Shown one piece after another: positions 36,815 through 46,394 of a DNA stretch of 64,000 nt. Under the pieces are notes generated by a model. It saw nothing but the letters and a program-made list of their open reading frames with translations. It had not been told where the DNA came from and ran no database searches. Positions within the stretch are counted from its first letter, which is position 1; each line of letters opens with the position of its first letter. The translations under genes were made by a program, and so were the position numbers. This DNA comes from JAMZMI01 sp039970095 (GTDB lineage Bacteria; Bacteroidota; Bacteroidia; Cytophagales; Cyclobacteriaceae), in NCBI GenBank assembly GCA_039970095.1, contig JBDVMP010000059.1, forward strand, positions 1 through 64,000. Direction: 5' to 3'.

Positions 36815-37885
36815 ATGAAGAAAATCATATATACAATCATGGGAATGATGGCCGTGACGGTGATGAGTTGCGGAGGAGGAGAATCACCCGAGGTGGCCCA
36901 GCTAACTCCAATTGCCGTGAAAGTTGGCAAGACGACTGATGTGGGGGTGTCAAACTACGTATCGGCGAGCGGCAAAATAGCGGCAACAAATAGTGCCAAT
37001 CTAAGCACACGCATGATGGGTTTTGTGCAGCGGATGAATGTGAAAGTGGGTGATGATGTGAAAAAAGGTGAAGTACTGGTGAGCATTAATAATGCAGACT
37101 TGCTAGCCAAAAAAGCGCAGGTAGAAGCCTCTATCATTCAGGCGACTGCTGGCTATGAAAACGCCAAAAAGGACTTTGAGAGATTCAAAACGCTTTTTTC
37201 ACAGGGAAGTGCCTCTCCAAAAGAGCTTGATGATATGACTACTCGCTATGAGATGGCCAAAGCTGGTTTGGAAGCTGCCGAGCAGATGAAAGCTGAGGTG
37301 CAGGCGCAGTTTGCCTATACCAATATCAAGGCACCCTTTAGCGGTGTAGTGTCCAATACATTTATTAAAGAAGGGGATATGGCCAGCCCGGGCATGCCCT
37401 TGGTGGCCATAGAGTCACCGGCCGCACTGGAAGTGACCGCCATGGTTTCAGAGTCTGATATAGACCACATAGAGACAGGTGTGGAGGTAAAGGTTTTTGT
37501 GAAAACAGTAAATCAGGTGCTACAAGGTGCAGTGACGGAAGTAAGCCATTCGGCAAAAAATACAGGAGGACAATATCTGGTGAAAGTGAATTTACCAAAG
37601 ACTGATGAGGATGTCCTTCCGGGCATGTTTGTCAATGTACAATTTCCGGTATCGGAAAAAGCTGCAAACACCAAAGTACTCCTGCCAAACAAAGCACTGC
37701 TGAAGCAGGGACAACTCACAGGAGTATATACTGTGGGAGCAGGTAATGTGGCGATCCTGCGCTGGTTGCGCATAGGCAAAGTTTATGGCAGTGAGGTGGA
37801 AGTTTTGTCTGGTTTAGCTCAGGGTGAGGAATACATCTTGTCTGCCGAGGGCAAATTGTTCAACGGAGCAAAAGTGACATTTTAA
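36815..37885 (+). CDS. RND efflux periplasmic adaptor (membrane fusion protein)
   Basis: 356 residues with a lipoprotein signal (lipobox VMSC). The biotinyl-lipoyl-like halves surround a coiled hairpin, for example MNVKVGDDVKKGEVLVSINN and AQFAYTNIKAPFSGVVSN, followed by beta-barrel and membrane-proximal domains. It joins the inner-membrane pump to the TolC-like duct. It lies between those two genes. Confidence 0.92.
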   Translation: MKKIIYTIMGMMAVTVMSCGGGESPEVAQLTPIAVKVGKTTDVGVSNYVSASGKIAATNSANLSTRMMGFVQRMNVKVGDDVKKGEVLVSINNADLLAKKAQVEASIIQATAGYENAKKDFERFKTLFSQGSASPKELDDMTTRYEMAKAGLEAAEQMKAEVQAQFAYTNIKAPFSGVVSNTFIKEGDMASPGMPLVAIESPAALEVTAMVSESDIDHIETGVEVKVFVKTVNQVLQGAVTEVSHSAKNTGGQYLVKVNLPKTDEDVLPGMFVNVQFPVSEKAANTKVLLPNKALLKQGQLTGVYTVGAGNVAILRWLRIGKVYGSEVEVLSGLAQGEEYILSAEGKLFNGAKVTF

Positions 37886-37949
37886 AAGAGATTGAAATAG
37901 GTGTCACCTTGAGGTTCTCGAAAGGTAGGGCACCTTAAACATATAAAAT

Positions 37950-40900
37950 ATGCAAGAAGGAATATCTGGAAAAGTTGCGAACTTTTTCATCAATTCGAAG
38001 CTGACAATACTACTCATGGTGGCGCTGATGATCATCGGGGTGTATAGCTCTACGCTGATACCACGGGAGGAGGAGCCTCAGATCAATGTGCCAATGGCCG
38101 ATGTGATGGTGGGGTACCCGGGTGCGAGCCCTAAAGAGGTGGAAAGCCGTGTGGTAAAGCCACTCGAAAAAGTGATTGGCAATATCAAAGGCGTGGAGCA
38201 CATCCACAGTATGGCCATGAATGGCCAGGCTGTGATGATCGTGCAGTTTTATGTCGGTGAGGATGTTGAGCGGAGCTACGTGAAGTTGTATGACGAGATC
38301 ATGAAGCACCCAAACTTGCTGCCGAAAGCGGCAATGGGACCGATGGTGAAGACCCGATCCATAGACGATGTGCCCATGCTGGGACTCACGCTGTGGAGTG
38401 AAACTTACGATGATTTTCAGATCAGAGAAGTGGCCGAGGAGCTGACTAGCGAGATTGAAAAGATCAAAGATGTGGCGATCACTAGGGTGATAGGTGGACG
38501 TAATCGTGAGTTGCGCGTAGTACTCGATAAGGACAAGATGGCCGAAAATGGAGTGGATGCCTTTGGTATTATGCAGATGATACAGGCCAATAACCAGAGC
38601 GCTCAGTCCGGGAGTTTTGTTCAGGGAGATAGGGAGTTTTTGATTACTACCGGCCAGTTTTTGGCATCTGCGGAAGATGTAGAAAACCTGGTTGTAGGCG
38701 TGAATCAAAACCTTCCAGTGTATCTGCGTCAGGTAGCACAAGTCCTCGATGGTCCGGAAAAACCGTCGGCCTATGTGTCCTTTGGGTATGGCAAGGCCAA
38801 TGCATCCTTTGGTGAAAACAGATCAGAATACCCTGCCGTCACGATCTCTGTGGCCAAAGTAAAAGGAGCTGATGCCATGAAGATATCAGAGAAGATCATC
38901 AATAAAGTTGAGGGTTTGAAACTCACTTTGATTCCAGATGACCTGCACGTAGAAGTGACACGAAACTACGGAGACACGGCTTCTCACAAAGTAGGGGAGT
39001 TGTTGCTGCATCTTGGCGTGGCAATCATTGCAGTGACAGTACTCGTGATGCTCGCCATGGGCTGGCGAGGCGGTTTGGTGGTGTTTTTCTCTGTGCCGCT
39101 CACGTTTGCACTGACGCTTTTCAGCTACTATATGTTGGATTATACACTTAACCGAATCACGCTTTTCGCACTGGTATTTGTGGTAGGTATTGTGGTGGAT
39201 GATAGTATCATCATTGCAGAAAATATGCACCGCCATTTTAAGATGAAGCGTTTGCCGTTTAAGCAGGCAGCTATCTATGCCATCAACGAGGTGGGCAACC
39301 CAACTATCCTTGCAACTTTCACGGTGATTGCGGCCATTTTGCCGATGGCTTTTGTAAGTGGAATGATGGGGCCTTACATGAGCCCAATGCCGATAGGAGC
39401 TTCTATCGCCATGATGCTATCATTGTTCGTAGCGCTGACAGTCACGCCATATTTGGGATACCATTTGCTTAGAGAAAAAGATGAACAGGCGCACAAGGAA
39501 GAGCATGGCATGGAAACAGGCTTTATTTACCGGCTTTATAAAAAAATCGAACAACCGCTACTCGATAGTAGCGTTAAGCGATGGGTGATGCTCGGCATCA
39601 CGGTGTTTTTATTATTTGGTTCGGTTGCGATGTTTTTCACCAAATCTGTAGCAGTGAAAATGCTGCCATTCGACAACAAAAACGAGTTTCAGGTGGTGAT
39701 AGACATGCCAGAAGGAACTACCCTGGAGCGAACTGCAGGGGTCACTAAGGAGATAGCTCAGTATCTCACCACCATACCTGAAGTGGTGGACTATCAAAAC
39801 TACATTGGCACGTCTGCACCCATTACATTTAATGGGTTGGTGAGACACTACGACATGCGAGGTGGTAGCAACATGGCCGACATCCAGGTGAATCTGCTCG
39901 ATAAAGGTGATCGCTCACTTCAGAGTCACGATATAGCCAAAATAGTGCGGCCAGAGGTTCAGAAAATAGCCTCTAAATATGGTGCCAATGTGAAGATTGT
40001 AGAGGTGCCACCGGGTCCTCCGGTATTGTCCACTCTCGTCGCAGAAATCTACGGGCCTGATTATGATGAGCAGATCAAAGTTGCTTATCAGGTAAAGGAA
40101 ATCCTTGAAAACACCGACGATGTGGTGGATGCAGACTGGATGGTGGAGGGCATGCAAACGGAATACAAACTGGAAATAGACAAAGAGAAAGCCATGCTCA
40201 GTGGCGTGGCGCCAGCTATGGTAGTAGGCAACCTGACATACCTGCTCGGGGAGCATCCGGTATCCAACCTGTACGATGAGCGATCCAGTGATCAGATCGG
40301 GATCGTACTTGCATTGGATGATGCGGACAAGTCGAGTCTATCCGAAATCCAAAGTCTGAAAATCAAGAGCAGTCGCGGGCACGTGGTGTCAGTGAGTGAT
40401 CTCGTAAAAGTAAGGGCCGACACTCTGCAAATGTCCATATATCGCAAAGATCAGAAGCGAGTGGTGTATGTGCTGGCCGATATGGCGGGAGGTTTGGAGA
40501 GTCCTGTTTATGCCATTCTTGGAATGAACGAGAAACTTAAAGAGATGAAATTACCGGAAGGCTATGACGTAAACGAGCTATACATGGAGCAGCCATCGGA
40601 CGAAAGTGATTTCACTGTAAAGTGGGATGGAGAGTGGCAAATCACCTTGGAGGTATTTCGTGATTTGGGAGCTGCCTTTGTGGTGGTAATCATTGTCATC
40701 TACATGTTGATTGTGGGTTGGTTCCAAAACTTCAAAACACCGATTGTGATGATGATAGCCATTCCGCTTTCATTGGTTGGAATTGTATTGGGCCATTGGC
40801 TGCTGGGTGCATTTTTCACGGCGACTTCATTTATAGGGATGATTGCCCTGGCAGGTGTGATGGTAAGAAACTCGGTACTGCTAATAGATTTTATTGAAAT

Positions 40901-41156
40901 CAGACTGAAAGAGGGCGTGCCTATGAAGCAGGCCATCATTGATGCGGGGGCTGTACGAACGACCCCAATTCTACTTACCACGGGAGCGGTTGTTATCGGA
41001 GCATCTATCATTTTGTTTGACCCGATCTTCCAGGGTCTGGCGATTTCGCTGGTAGCTGGAGCGATCGTGTCCACACTGCTCACCTTGATCGTGGTGCCGC
41101 TGATCTACTATATGACTGAGAAGAAAAAATGGGAAAGGCTCCAAAACAAGAAATAA
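37950..41156 (+). CDS. RND efflux transporter permease (AcrB type)
   Basis: 1068 residues, full length, with 12 predicted membrane helices and two large periplasmic loops. The proton-relay aspartates are in helix 4 (GIVVDDSIIIAENMHRH). The substrate class cannot be fixed; it resembles multidrug/cation HAE-like pumps of Bacteroidota. It is the third gene of the operon, 64 bases after the adaptor. Confidence 0.93.
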   Translation: MQEGISGKVANFFINSKLTILLMVALMIIGVYSSTLIPREEEPQINVPMADVMVGYPGASPKEVESRVVKPLEKVIGNIKGVEHIHSMAMNGQAVMIVQFYVGEDVERSYVKLYDEIMKHPNLLPKAAMGPMVKTRSIDDVPMLGLTLWSETYDDFQIREVAEELTSEIEKIKDVAITRVIGGRNRELRVVLDKDKMAENGVDAFGIMQMIQANNQSAQSGSFVQGDREFLITTGQFLASAEDVENLVVGVNQNLPVYLRQVAQVLDGPEKPSAYVSFGYGKANASFGENRSEYPAVTISVAKVKGADAMKISEKIINKVEGLKLTLIPDDLHVEVTRNYGDTASHKVGELLLHLGVAIIAVTVLVMLAMGWRGGLVVFFSVPLTFALTLFSYYMLDYTLNRITLFALVFVVGIVVDDSIIIAENMHRHFKMKRLPFKQAAIYAINEVGNPTILATFTVIAAILPMAFVSGMMGPYMSPMPIGASIAMMLSLFVALTVTPYLGYHLLREKDEQAHKEEHGMETGFIYRLYKKIEQPLLDSSVKRWVMLGITVFLLFGSVAMFFTKSVAVKMLPFDNKNEFQVVIDMPEGTTLERTAGVTKEIAQYLTTIPEVVDYQNYIGTSAPITFNGLVRHYDMRGGSNMADIQVNLLDKGDRSLQSHDIAKIVRPEVQKIASKYGANVKIVEVPPGPPVLSTLVAEIYGPDYDEQIKVAYQVKEILENTDDVVDADWMVEGMQTEYKLEIDKEKAMLSGVAPAMVVGNLTYLLGEHPVSNLYDERSSDQIGIVLALDDADKSSLSEIQSLKIKSSRGHVVSVSDLVKVRADTLQMSIYRKDQKRVVYVLADMAGGLESPVYAILGMNEKLKEMKLPEGYDVNELYMEQPSDESDFTVKWDGEWQITLEVFRDLGAAFVVVIIVIYMLIVGWFQNFKTPIVMMIAIPLSLVGIVLGHWLLGAFFTATSFIGMIALAGVMVRNSVLLIDFIEIRLKEGVPMKQAIIDAGAVRTTPILLTTGAVVIGASIILFDPIFQGLAISLVAGAIVSTLLTLIVVPLIYYMTEKKKWERLQNKK

Positions 41157-41169
41157 ACACGGATAAAAA

Positions 41170-41475
41170 ATGAAATTATTACTAATAACAGCAGTGAGAG
41201 AGTTTGAGAAAGATATCAAACAAATCCTCAAAAAGGCCGGAGTGAGGTCGTTCTCGTATCAGCATGTGATCGGTCATCATGATGCTGACGGAGAAACCAT
41301 AGACGGCAACTGGTTTGCCGGGGAGGCAGCAGAGTTTGATTCTGTTTTTTTCCATGCTTTCGTAGCTGATGAACTTACAGATATTGTTTTTGAGCAGGTC
41401 AATATTTTCAATGACTCAATCACCGAACAATCGCACATTCACATAGCACAGACGGACATCCAAAAATCATATTGA
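41170..41475 (+). CDS. Small PII/CutA-like alpha-beta protein
   Basis: 101 residues, no signal peptide, with a beta-alpha-beta order and an N-terminus MKLLLITAVREFEKDIKQIL that suggest a ferredoxin-like fold such as PII or DUF3240. Histidines (HVIGHHDADG and EQSHIHIAQT) might bind metal. It follows the RND permease by 13 bases and probably belongs to the efflux operon; a regulatory or metal-sensing role is a guess. Confidence 0.6.
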   Translation: MKLLLITAVREFEKDIKQILKKAGVRSFSYQHVIGHHDADGETIDGNWFAGEAAEFDSVFFHAFVADELTDIVFEQVNIFNDSITEQSHIHIAQTDIQKSY

Positions 41476-41476
41476 A

Positions 41477-41674
41477 ATGAAAAATAGAATTGTAAGAGCC
41501 ATTGCAGGTTCGTTCATATTAGTCAGCCTACTTTTGGCCATTTATGTCAACATCAACTGGCTGTGGTTCACAGCATTCGTTGGGGCTAACCTACTCCAGT
41601 CTTCACTTACCAAATGGTGCTTGTTGGAAGATGTCCTGGGCTGGATAGGAGTGAAGGATGAACATTGCTGTTGA
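41477..41674 (+). CDS. DUF2892-like small membrane protein
   Basis: 65 residues with two membrane helices (about 7-26 and 30-46) and a C-terminal KDEHCC. The pattern IVRAIAGSFILVSLLLA followed by NWLWFTAFVGANLLQS matches DUF2892 (YgaP-tail-like) proteins, often next to metal or sulfur genes. It starts 1 base after the preceding stop and closes the efflux operon. Confidence 0.75.
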   Translation: MKNRIVRAIAGSFILVSLLLAIYVNINWLWFTAFVGANLLQSSLTKWCLLEDVLGWIGVKDEHCC

Positions 41675-41949
41675 AAATTTAAGCTTGTAAAAACTATAGA
41701 TTTGTTTTGGCCTTATACGGGAGTAAGATGGGATAGCGAGAAATCCGTCATTCATATTCGATACAAAATCAGGTTTCAGAATGCAACATGACCTGATAAA
41801 ACATTTTCTACACTGCTTGAGGTGAGTTCATTACAAAAGGGGTCAGGATTTTATTGCAAGGTTATTCTTCAAATAAAACACCCGCCCTAGAAGGCGCGAT
41901 AAAGATTCTTGTAGAAAATGTATATTGTGTTTAATTGTATCAATGACTA

Positions 41950-44403
41950 ATGGAAAACCTAGAAAGGTCTATTAAAAAAAGGTCTGTAATATTTATATCG
42001 ACTATTACCTTGCTCGTTATAACCGCTTTGATAATGGTTCAAAGCAAAGTCAATGATCAAAAAAAATATGCTTATTTAATTAACAAATCGGGTAAGCAGC
42101 GTGCACTAAGTCAGAACATAGCCAAAATAGCATTCGCTCTTGATAGCAACCTGGATGAGAGTTTGAAAACGCAATTTTCAAACTCTTTAAAAACGGCCTT
42201 AGATGAATTGGAAAATGCGCATGACTACCTGCATTCAGAAAATCAGCAAAATAAAAACGACGCTACAATTGATTCCTTGCTGAAAGCCGCCGAGCCATAC
42301 TTGGAAAGCATGCTAACGTCTGGTCGAAATATCATTACCAATGTTGACTCAGGGGCTATTCATCTGGATGTAGCAATTATTGCCGAAGCAGAGATGTCAT
42401 GCTTGATGATAATGGATGCAATGGTGAATGAATATCAAAGCGAGTCAGAAAATAGCATTCAAAAATTGATTGGGACTATTTACCTGCTTGTATTAGTGGC
42501 GGGGTTAATCTTTGTTGGAGAATTTCTATTTGTTTTAGCTCCTGCTTTTAGGCAAATGCGTAAGCAACAAATTGTTGAAAATAAGTTTAGAGGCCTTTTG
42601 GAATCTGCACCAGATGCCATGGTGATCGTAAATGAGAATGGCAAAATACAACTGATCAACAAGCAAACCGAAAGACTTTTTGGATATTCAGCTAATGAGC
42701 TAATCGAAAAACCAGTCGAGCTTCTCATTCCTAACCGGTTCGTTGATGATCATGTGGTACATCGCTCTAGCTTTTTCGTCAACCCTAAAGCAAGAGCCAT
42801 GGGGGTGGGAAGAGAGAAGGAACTATTTGGAATAACCAATGAGGGAAAAGAATTGCCAATAGAGGTTAGACTCAGTCCACTTCAAACAGAAGAAGGTTTG
42901 TTGGTTTCTGCAGCTATACGTGATATTACTGAGCAGAAATTGGCGGAAAACGAATTATTACGAAAGAATCACCTGTTAAATTTTGCAGAGAAAATCACCA
43001 AGATTGGTACCTGGAAATGGGATATAATCACAAATGCTGTGAAATGGTCTGCTAACCTTTATCATGTTTTTGGGCATGAACCAAACACAGAGCTAACCTA
43101 CGACACATACTTTGGTTATGTTCATCCCGATGATAAGCAAAGAGTGACTGATCATGTAGAGAAGTCATTTGCGGATAAAAAATTTATTGATTTGATGCAT
43201 CGTATCAAACTCACAGACGGAACCGTAAAAACGATCCAACTCCTTGCTGAAATTATCACTGATAATAAAGGTGATGTCATAGAATTGATCGGTACATGTC
43301 AGGATGTGACCGTGCAAAGAATGGCTGAAAACAAGTTCAGAGGGTTGTTGGAGTCAGCGCCGGATGCCGTGGTTATTTTGGATGAAAACTATTCAATAGA
43401 GATAGTCAACTCTGGAGTAGAAAAAATATTCGGTTATTCGAGATCAGAACTTATTGGTAAACCGGCAAATATCCTTTTAGACAAGGGTTCTGTAACTAAT
43501 CCCCTTCAGAGTCAAGGGAAATCTCTGGATCAGTCTAAAACAGTCAAATTAGGAGTGGATTCGGATATCCTGGCTGTAAAGAAAGACGGCACGAAGTTTC
43601 CTGTAGAAATTAATTTGGGTACTCTGAAGACCGATGATGGACTGTTGATTTCAGCAGTAATTAGAGACATTACCAAGCGGAAAGAAACAGAGATTAAACT
43701 TAGAAGCATAGCTGCATTGCAAGCCAAAAATGAGGAGATGGAGCAGTTATCTTATATAACTTCTCATGATCTGAAAGAACCTCTACTCACAATCAAGAAG
43801 TATTCCCAGGTACTACAGGAAGATGATACGACCTTGGGCGAAGACAGTAAATTTATATTGGGAGCAATCGTAAGGTCTGCTGAAAGAATGGAAACAAAGA
43901 TTAAAGATCTGCTAGACTATTCGCAATTAGGCCAAGCTAAAAACCTGGAAACGGTTGATTGCTCGCACATTGTAAAAACAGTGGTAGAAGATCTTAATTC
44001 ATTGATTGAAGCCAACAATGCCGAAGTAATTGTTGATGAATTACCTACCGTAATCAAGGCATACCCTACAGGGTTGGAGTTGATATTTCAAAACTTGATT
44101 AACAACGCAATTAAGTTTAGAAATAAGGATATTGACCCGAAGGTTTCTATTACGAGCAAACAGAAAGAAGAAGGTTGGGAGTTTGCCATTGAAGACAATG
44201 GTATAGGGATTGCTGAAAAAGATTTTAAGAAGATATTTTCAATCTTCAAAAGGCTCCACAATCACTCAGAATATGGTGGATCGGGAGTTGGGCTTGCTCA
44301 CGTAAAAAAGCTCGTGGAGCTTCACAACGGTGAGGTGTGGGTAAAATCGACGTTGGGAAAAGGAACGACTTTCTTTTTTTCCATAATTACTGAAAACTTA
44401 TGA
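41950..44403 (+). CDS. Membrane sensor histidine kinase with NarX/PilJ-like input domain and three PAS domains
   Basis: 817 residues. Two membrane helices (about 12-33 and 178-200) flank a periplasmic helical domain beginning INKSGKQRALSQNIAK, which resembles the P-box of NarX/NarQ and the PilJ-type domain. Three PAS domains follow (roughly 212-330, 340-455 and 460-578), then a HisKA domain with the phosphorylated histidine in YITSHDLKEPL (H606) and an HATPase domain with the N box NNAIKFRN and DNGIGI. It probably senses a small ligand and phosphorylates the response regulator encoded next, whose start overlaps its stop by 4 bases. Confidence 0.87.
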   Translation: MENLERSIKKRSVIFISTITLLVITALIMVQSKVNDQKKYAYLINKSGKQRALSQNIAKIAFALDSNLDESLKTQFSNSLKTALDELENAHDYLHSENQQNKNDATIDSLLKAAEPYLESMLTSGRNIITNVDSGAIHLDVAIIAEAEMSCLMIMDAMVNEYQSESENSIQKLIGTIYLLVLVAGLIFVGEFLFVLAPAFRQMRKQQIVENKFRGLLESAPDAMVIVNENGKIQLINKQTERLFGYSANELIEKPVELLIPNRFVDDHVVHRSSFFVNPKARAMGVGREKELFGITNEGKELPIEVRLSPLQTEEGLLVSAAIRDITEQKLAENELLRKNHLLNFAEKITKIGTWKWDIITNAVKWSANLYHVFGHEPNTELTYDTYFGYVHPDDKQRVTDHVEKSFADKKFIDLMHRIKLTDGTVKTIQLLAEIITDNKGDVIELIGTCQDVTVQRMAENKFRGLLESAPDAVVILDENYSIEIVNSGVEKIFGYSRSELIGKPANILLDKGSVTNPLQSQGKSLDQSKTVKLGVDSDILAVKKDGTKFPVEINLGTLKTDDGLLISAVIRDITKRKETEIKLRSIAALQAKNEEMEQLSYITSHDLKEPLLTIKKYSQVLQEDDTTLGEDSKFILGAIVRSAERMETKIKDLLDYSQLGQAKNLETVDCSHIVKTVVEDLNSLIEANNAEVIVDELPTVIKAYPTGLELIFQNLINNAIKFRNKDIDPKVSITSKQKEEGWEFAIEDNGIGIAEKDFKKIFSIFKRLHNHSEYGGSGVGLAHVKKLVELHNGEVWVKSTLGKGTTFFFSIITENL

Positions 44404-44816
44404 AACAGAAATTCAAATGTCTATTACTTATTGACGATCAGGAAGATTGCAATTTTTTGCACAAAAGGACCATCAATGCTATGAACTGCACGGAAAAAGT
44501 GCAGGTTGCTCTTAACGGGAAAGAGGCGATAGAATTTCTTAAAACTAAAGTAGACGGCAAACTTCCCGAACCAGAAATCATCTTCCTCGACTTGAATATG
44601 CCCGTAATGGATGGGTGGGAATTTTTGGAAGAATATGACAAATTGGGAGAGGAACAAAAGGCCGGAATTGTGCTTGTTATGCTCACCACATCTTTGAACC
44701 CGAAAGATCAAGAGCGTGCCGCCGATAATAAATATATCAAGGAATTCGTGAGTAAATACCTGGATGAGTCTGGCCTTATGGATCTCATAAAGAAATATTT
44801 TAGTGATTACCTCTAA
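44400..44816 (+). CDS. Response regulator receiver protein (RcsC/Rcp1-like)
   Basis: 138 residues, a single receiver domain: acidic DD at 12-13, phosphorylated D64 (FLDLNMPVMDG) and lysine K119 (FVSKYL). No output domain. The start overlaps the kinase gene stop (ATGA-type), so the two are a pair. Signals must pass on by protein contact. Confidence 0.9.
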   Translation: MKQKFKCLLLIDDQEDCNFLHKRTINAMNCTEKVQVALNGKEAIEFLKTKVDGKLPEPEIIFLDLNMPVMDGWEFLEEYDKLGEEQKAGIVLVMLTTSLNPKDQERAADNKYIKEFVSKYLDESGLMDLIKKYFSDYL

Positions 44817-45032
44817 AAGGCCATGGAATGAGGTGTACTTTGTTGTTGCGAAAGCCTGGTGGTTTTATTCTTTGGTAAACTCAATCACAGTGTTTAAAAG
44901 CAAACTCTTTTTGAGAATACAGACATTATAAGGGATCAATTCTTGTTCTTGCTGACAATCGGCAGTAGAAGTTAACATAGCCCCTTGCTTGGTCTACATG
45001 CCCAAAGAATGGCACATGAAGAGTTGTGATTG

Positions 45033-46394
45033 TTAATTGTTTTGCCGTGAACTAGCAGCCTTGTGCCTTTTCACTTTCTCTCCAAGCGTTTTTCTATCAA
45101 TGCCCAGAATATTAGCAGTTCGTGAAATGTTATTTTGATTGGCGGCTAGTACATTAATAACATATTCCTGGATGACATCTTCAAGTTTTCTGTCCAGACC
45201 TTGAGATGTGGATGCTGAATACCGAAAGGCTTCAGGCAAGTCCGGTACGTCAATTGTGGTGTCATCAACAAGAATAACCAGTCTGTGAACAAGGTTTTGT
45301 AATTCCCTTACATTTCCAGGCCACCGATACTTATTCAGTGTACTCAAAGCTCTAGATGAAAAGCTCATAGGTGGTTTGGCTAACTCTTGAATGTATTTCG
45401 AAAGAAAAAAATTAGCAAGTAGTGGAATATCAGAACCTCTTTCTCGCAAAGGAGGCAAATCTATAGATATGACGTTTAACCGGTAAAAAAGGTCTTCCCG
45501 AAACATGCCTTTCTTCACAAGTTGCAATAAATCGACATTGGTAGCAGCTACCACTCGTAGGTTTACTTCGACGGGTTTCTTTGATCCTACCATATAAAAC
45601 TCCTTTTCCTGCAAAACACGGAGGAGTTTTGCCTGCATAGCTAAACTTGTATTGCTAATCTCGTCCAGAAAAATTGTCCCTTTATCAGCCGCTTTAAAAA
45701 AACCTTGCCTTGTTTCGTTGGCCCCTGTAAACGCTCCTCTTACATAGCCGAAAAGCTCACTTTCCAAGAGGGCGTCAGGTATCCCACCGCAATTAACCGG
45801 GACAAAGGGTGTGGCGGACTCTCTCCCTCCATAGTGCAATGCACGCGCGACCAACTCCTTGCCTGTGCCACTTTCTCCCTGTATCAGGACTGTAGCATTG
45901 CTGTTTCTGGCCTTGGTGATGGTGGTGAACACGTTCACCATTCCCTCAGAAACTCCTAGAATCCCAAAGTTCTGCATTGAAGTGTTTTGTCGTGCTTTCT
46001 TCTTATAATTCGTTTTATTCAATGCACTTTCTACAGCCCGAAACAATTCTTCGTCTGTAAATGATTTTACCAGGTATTCTTCCGCTCCAATTTTGATGCT
46101 TTCCACGGCTCCCTGGATAGAAGGAAAGCCCGTGATAACCAAAATCGCTACCCATTTGTAGTTTTCAGAAACATGACGTACCAACTCCAGCCCGTTTTCT
46201 CCTGGCATCTTCAGGTCAGTGATAAGTAGGTCAATATTGATAGATTCTAATAGCTTAATTGCTGACGTTACGTTGTGGGTAGTGTATGTCCGGTAGCCAA
46301 CAGATTCTAAGTTTCGTTTGATCAATTCAACCGTTTCAGGAGAGTCATCTACGATCAGGACTTCAGGTTTTTCCTTCTTATTGGCTTTCATCAT
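45033..46394 (-). CDS. NtrC-family sigma-54-dependent response regulator
   Basis: 453 residues. Receiver domain 10-125 with phosphorylated D60 (LLITDLKMPG). AAA+ domain about 145-375 with Walker A GESGTGKE (173-180) and the sigma-54 contact loop GAFTGA (220-225). A Fis-type helix-turn-helix lies at the end (NNISRTANILGIDRKTLGEK). All parts needed to activate sigma-54 promoters are intact. It overlaps the kinase gene upstream by 4 bases. Confidence 0.94.
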   Translation of the reverse strand: MMKANKKEKPEVLIVDDSPETVELIKRNLESVGYRTYTTHNVTSAIKLLESINIDLLITDLKMPGENGLELVRHVSENYKWVAILVITGFPSIQGAVESIKIGAEEYLVKSFTDEELFRAVESALNKTNYKKKARQNTSMQNFGILGVSEGMVNVFTTITKARNSNATVLIQGESGTGKELVARALHYGGRESATPFVPVNCGGIPDALLESELFGYVRGAFTGANETRQGFFKAADKGTIFLDEISNTSLAMQAKLLRVLQEKEFYMVGSKKPVEVNLRVVAATNVDLLQLVKKGMFREDLFYRLNVISIDLPPLRERGSDIPLLANFFLSKYIQELAKPPMSFSSRALSTLNKYRWPGNVRELQNLVHRLVILVDDTTIDVPDLPEAFRYSASTSQGLDRKLEDVIQEYVINVLAANQNNISRTANILGIDRKTLGEKVKRHKAASSRQNN

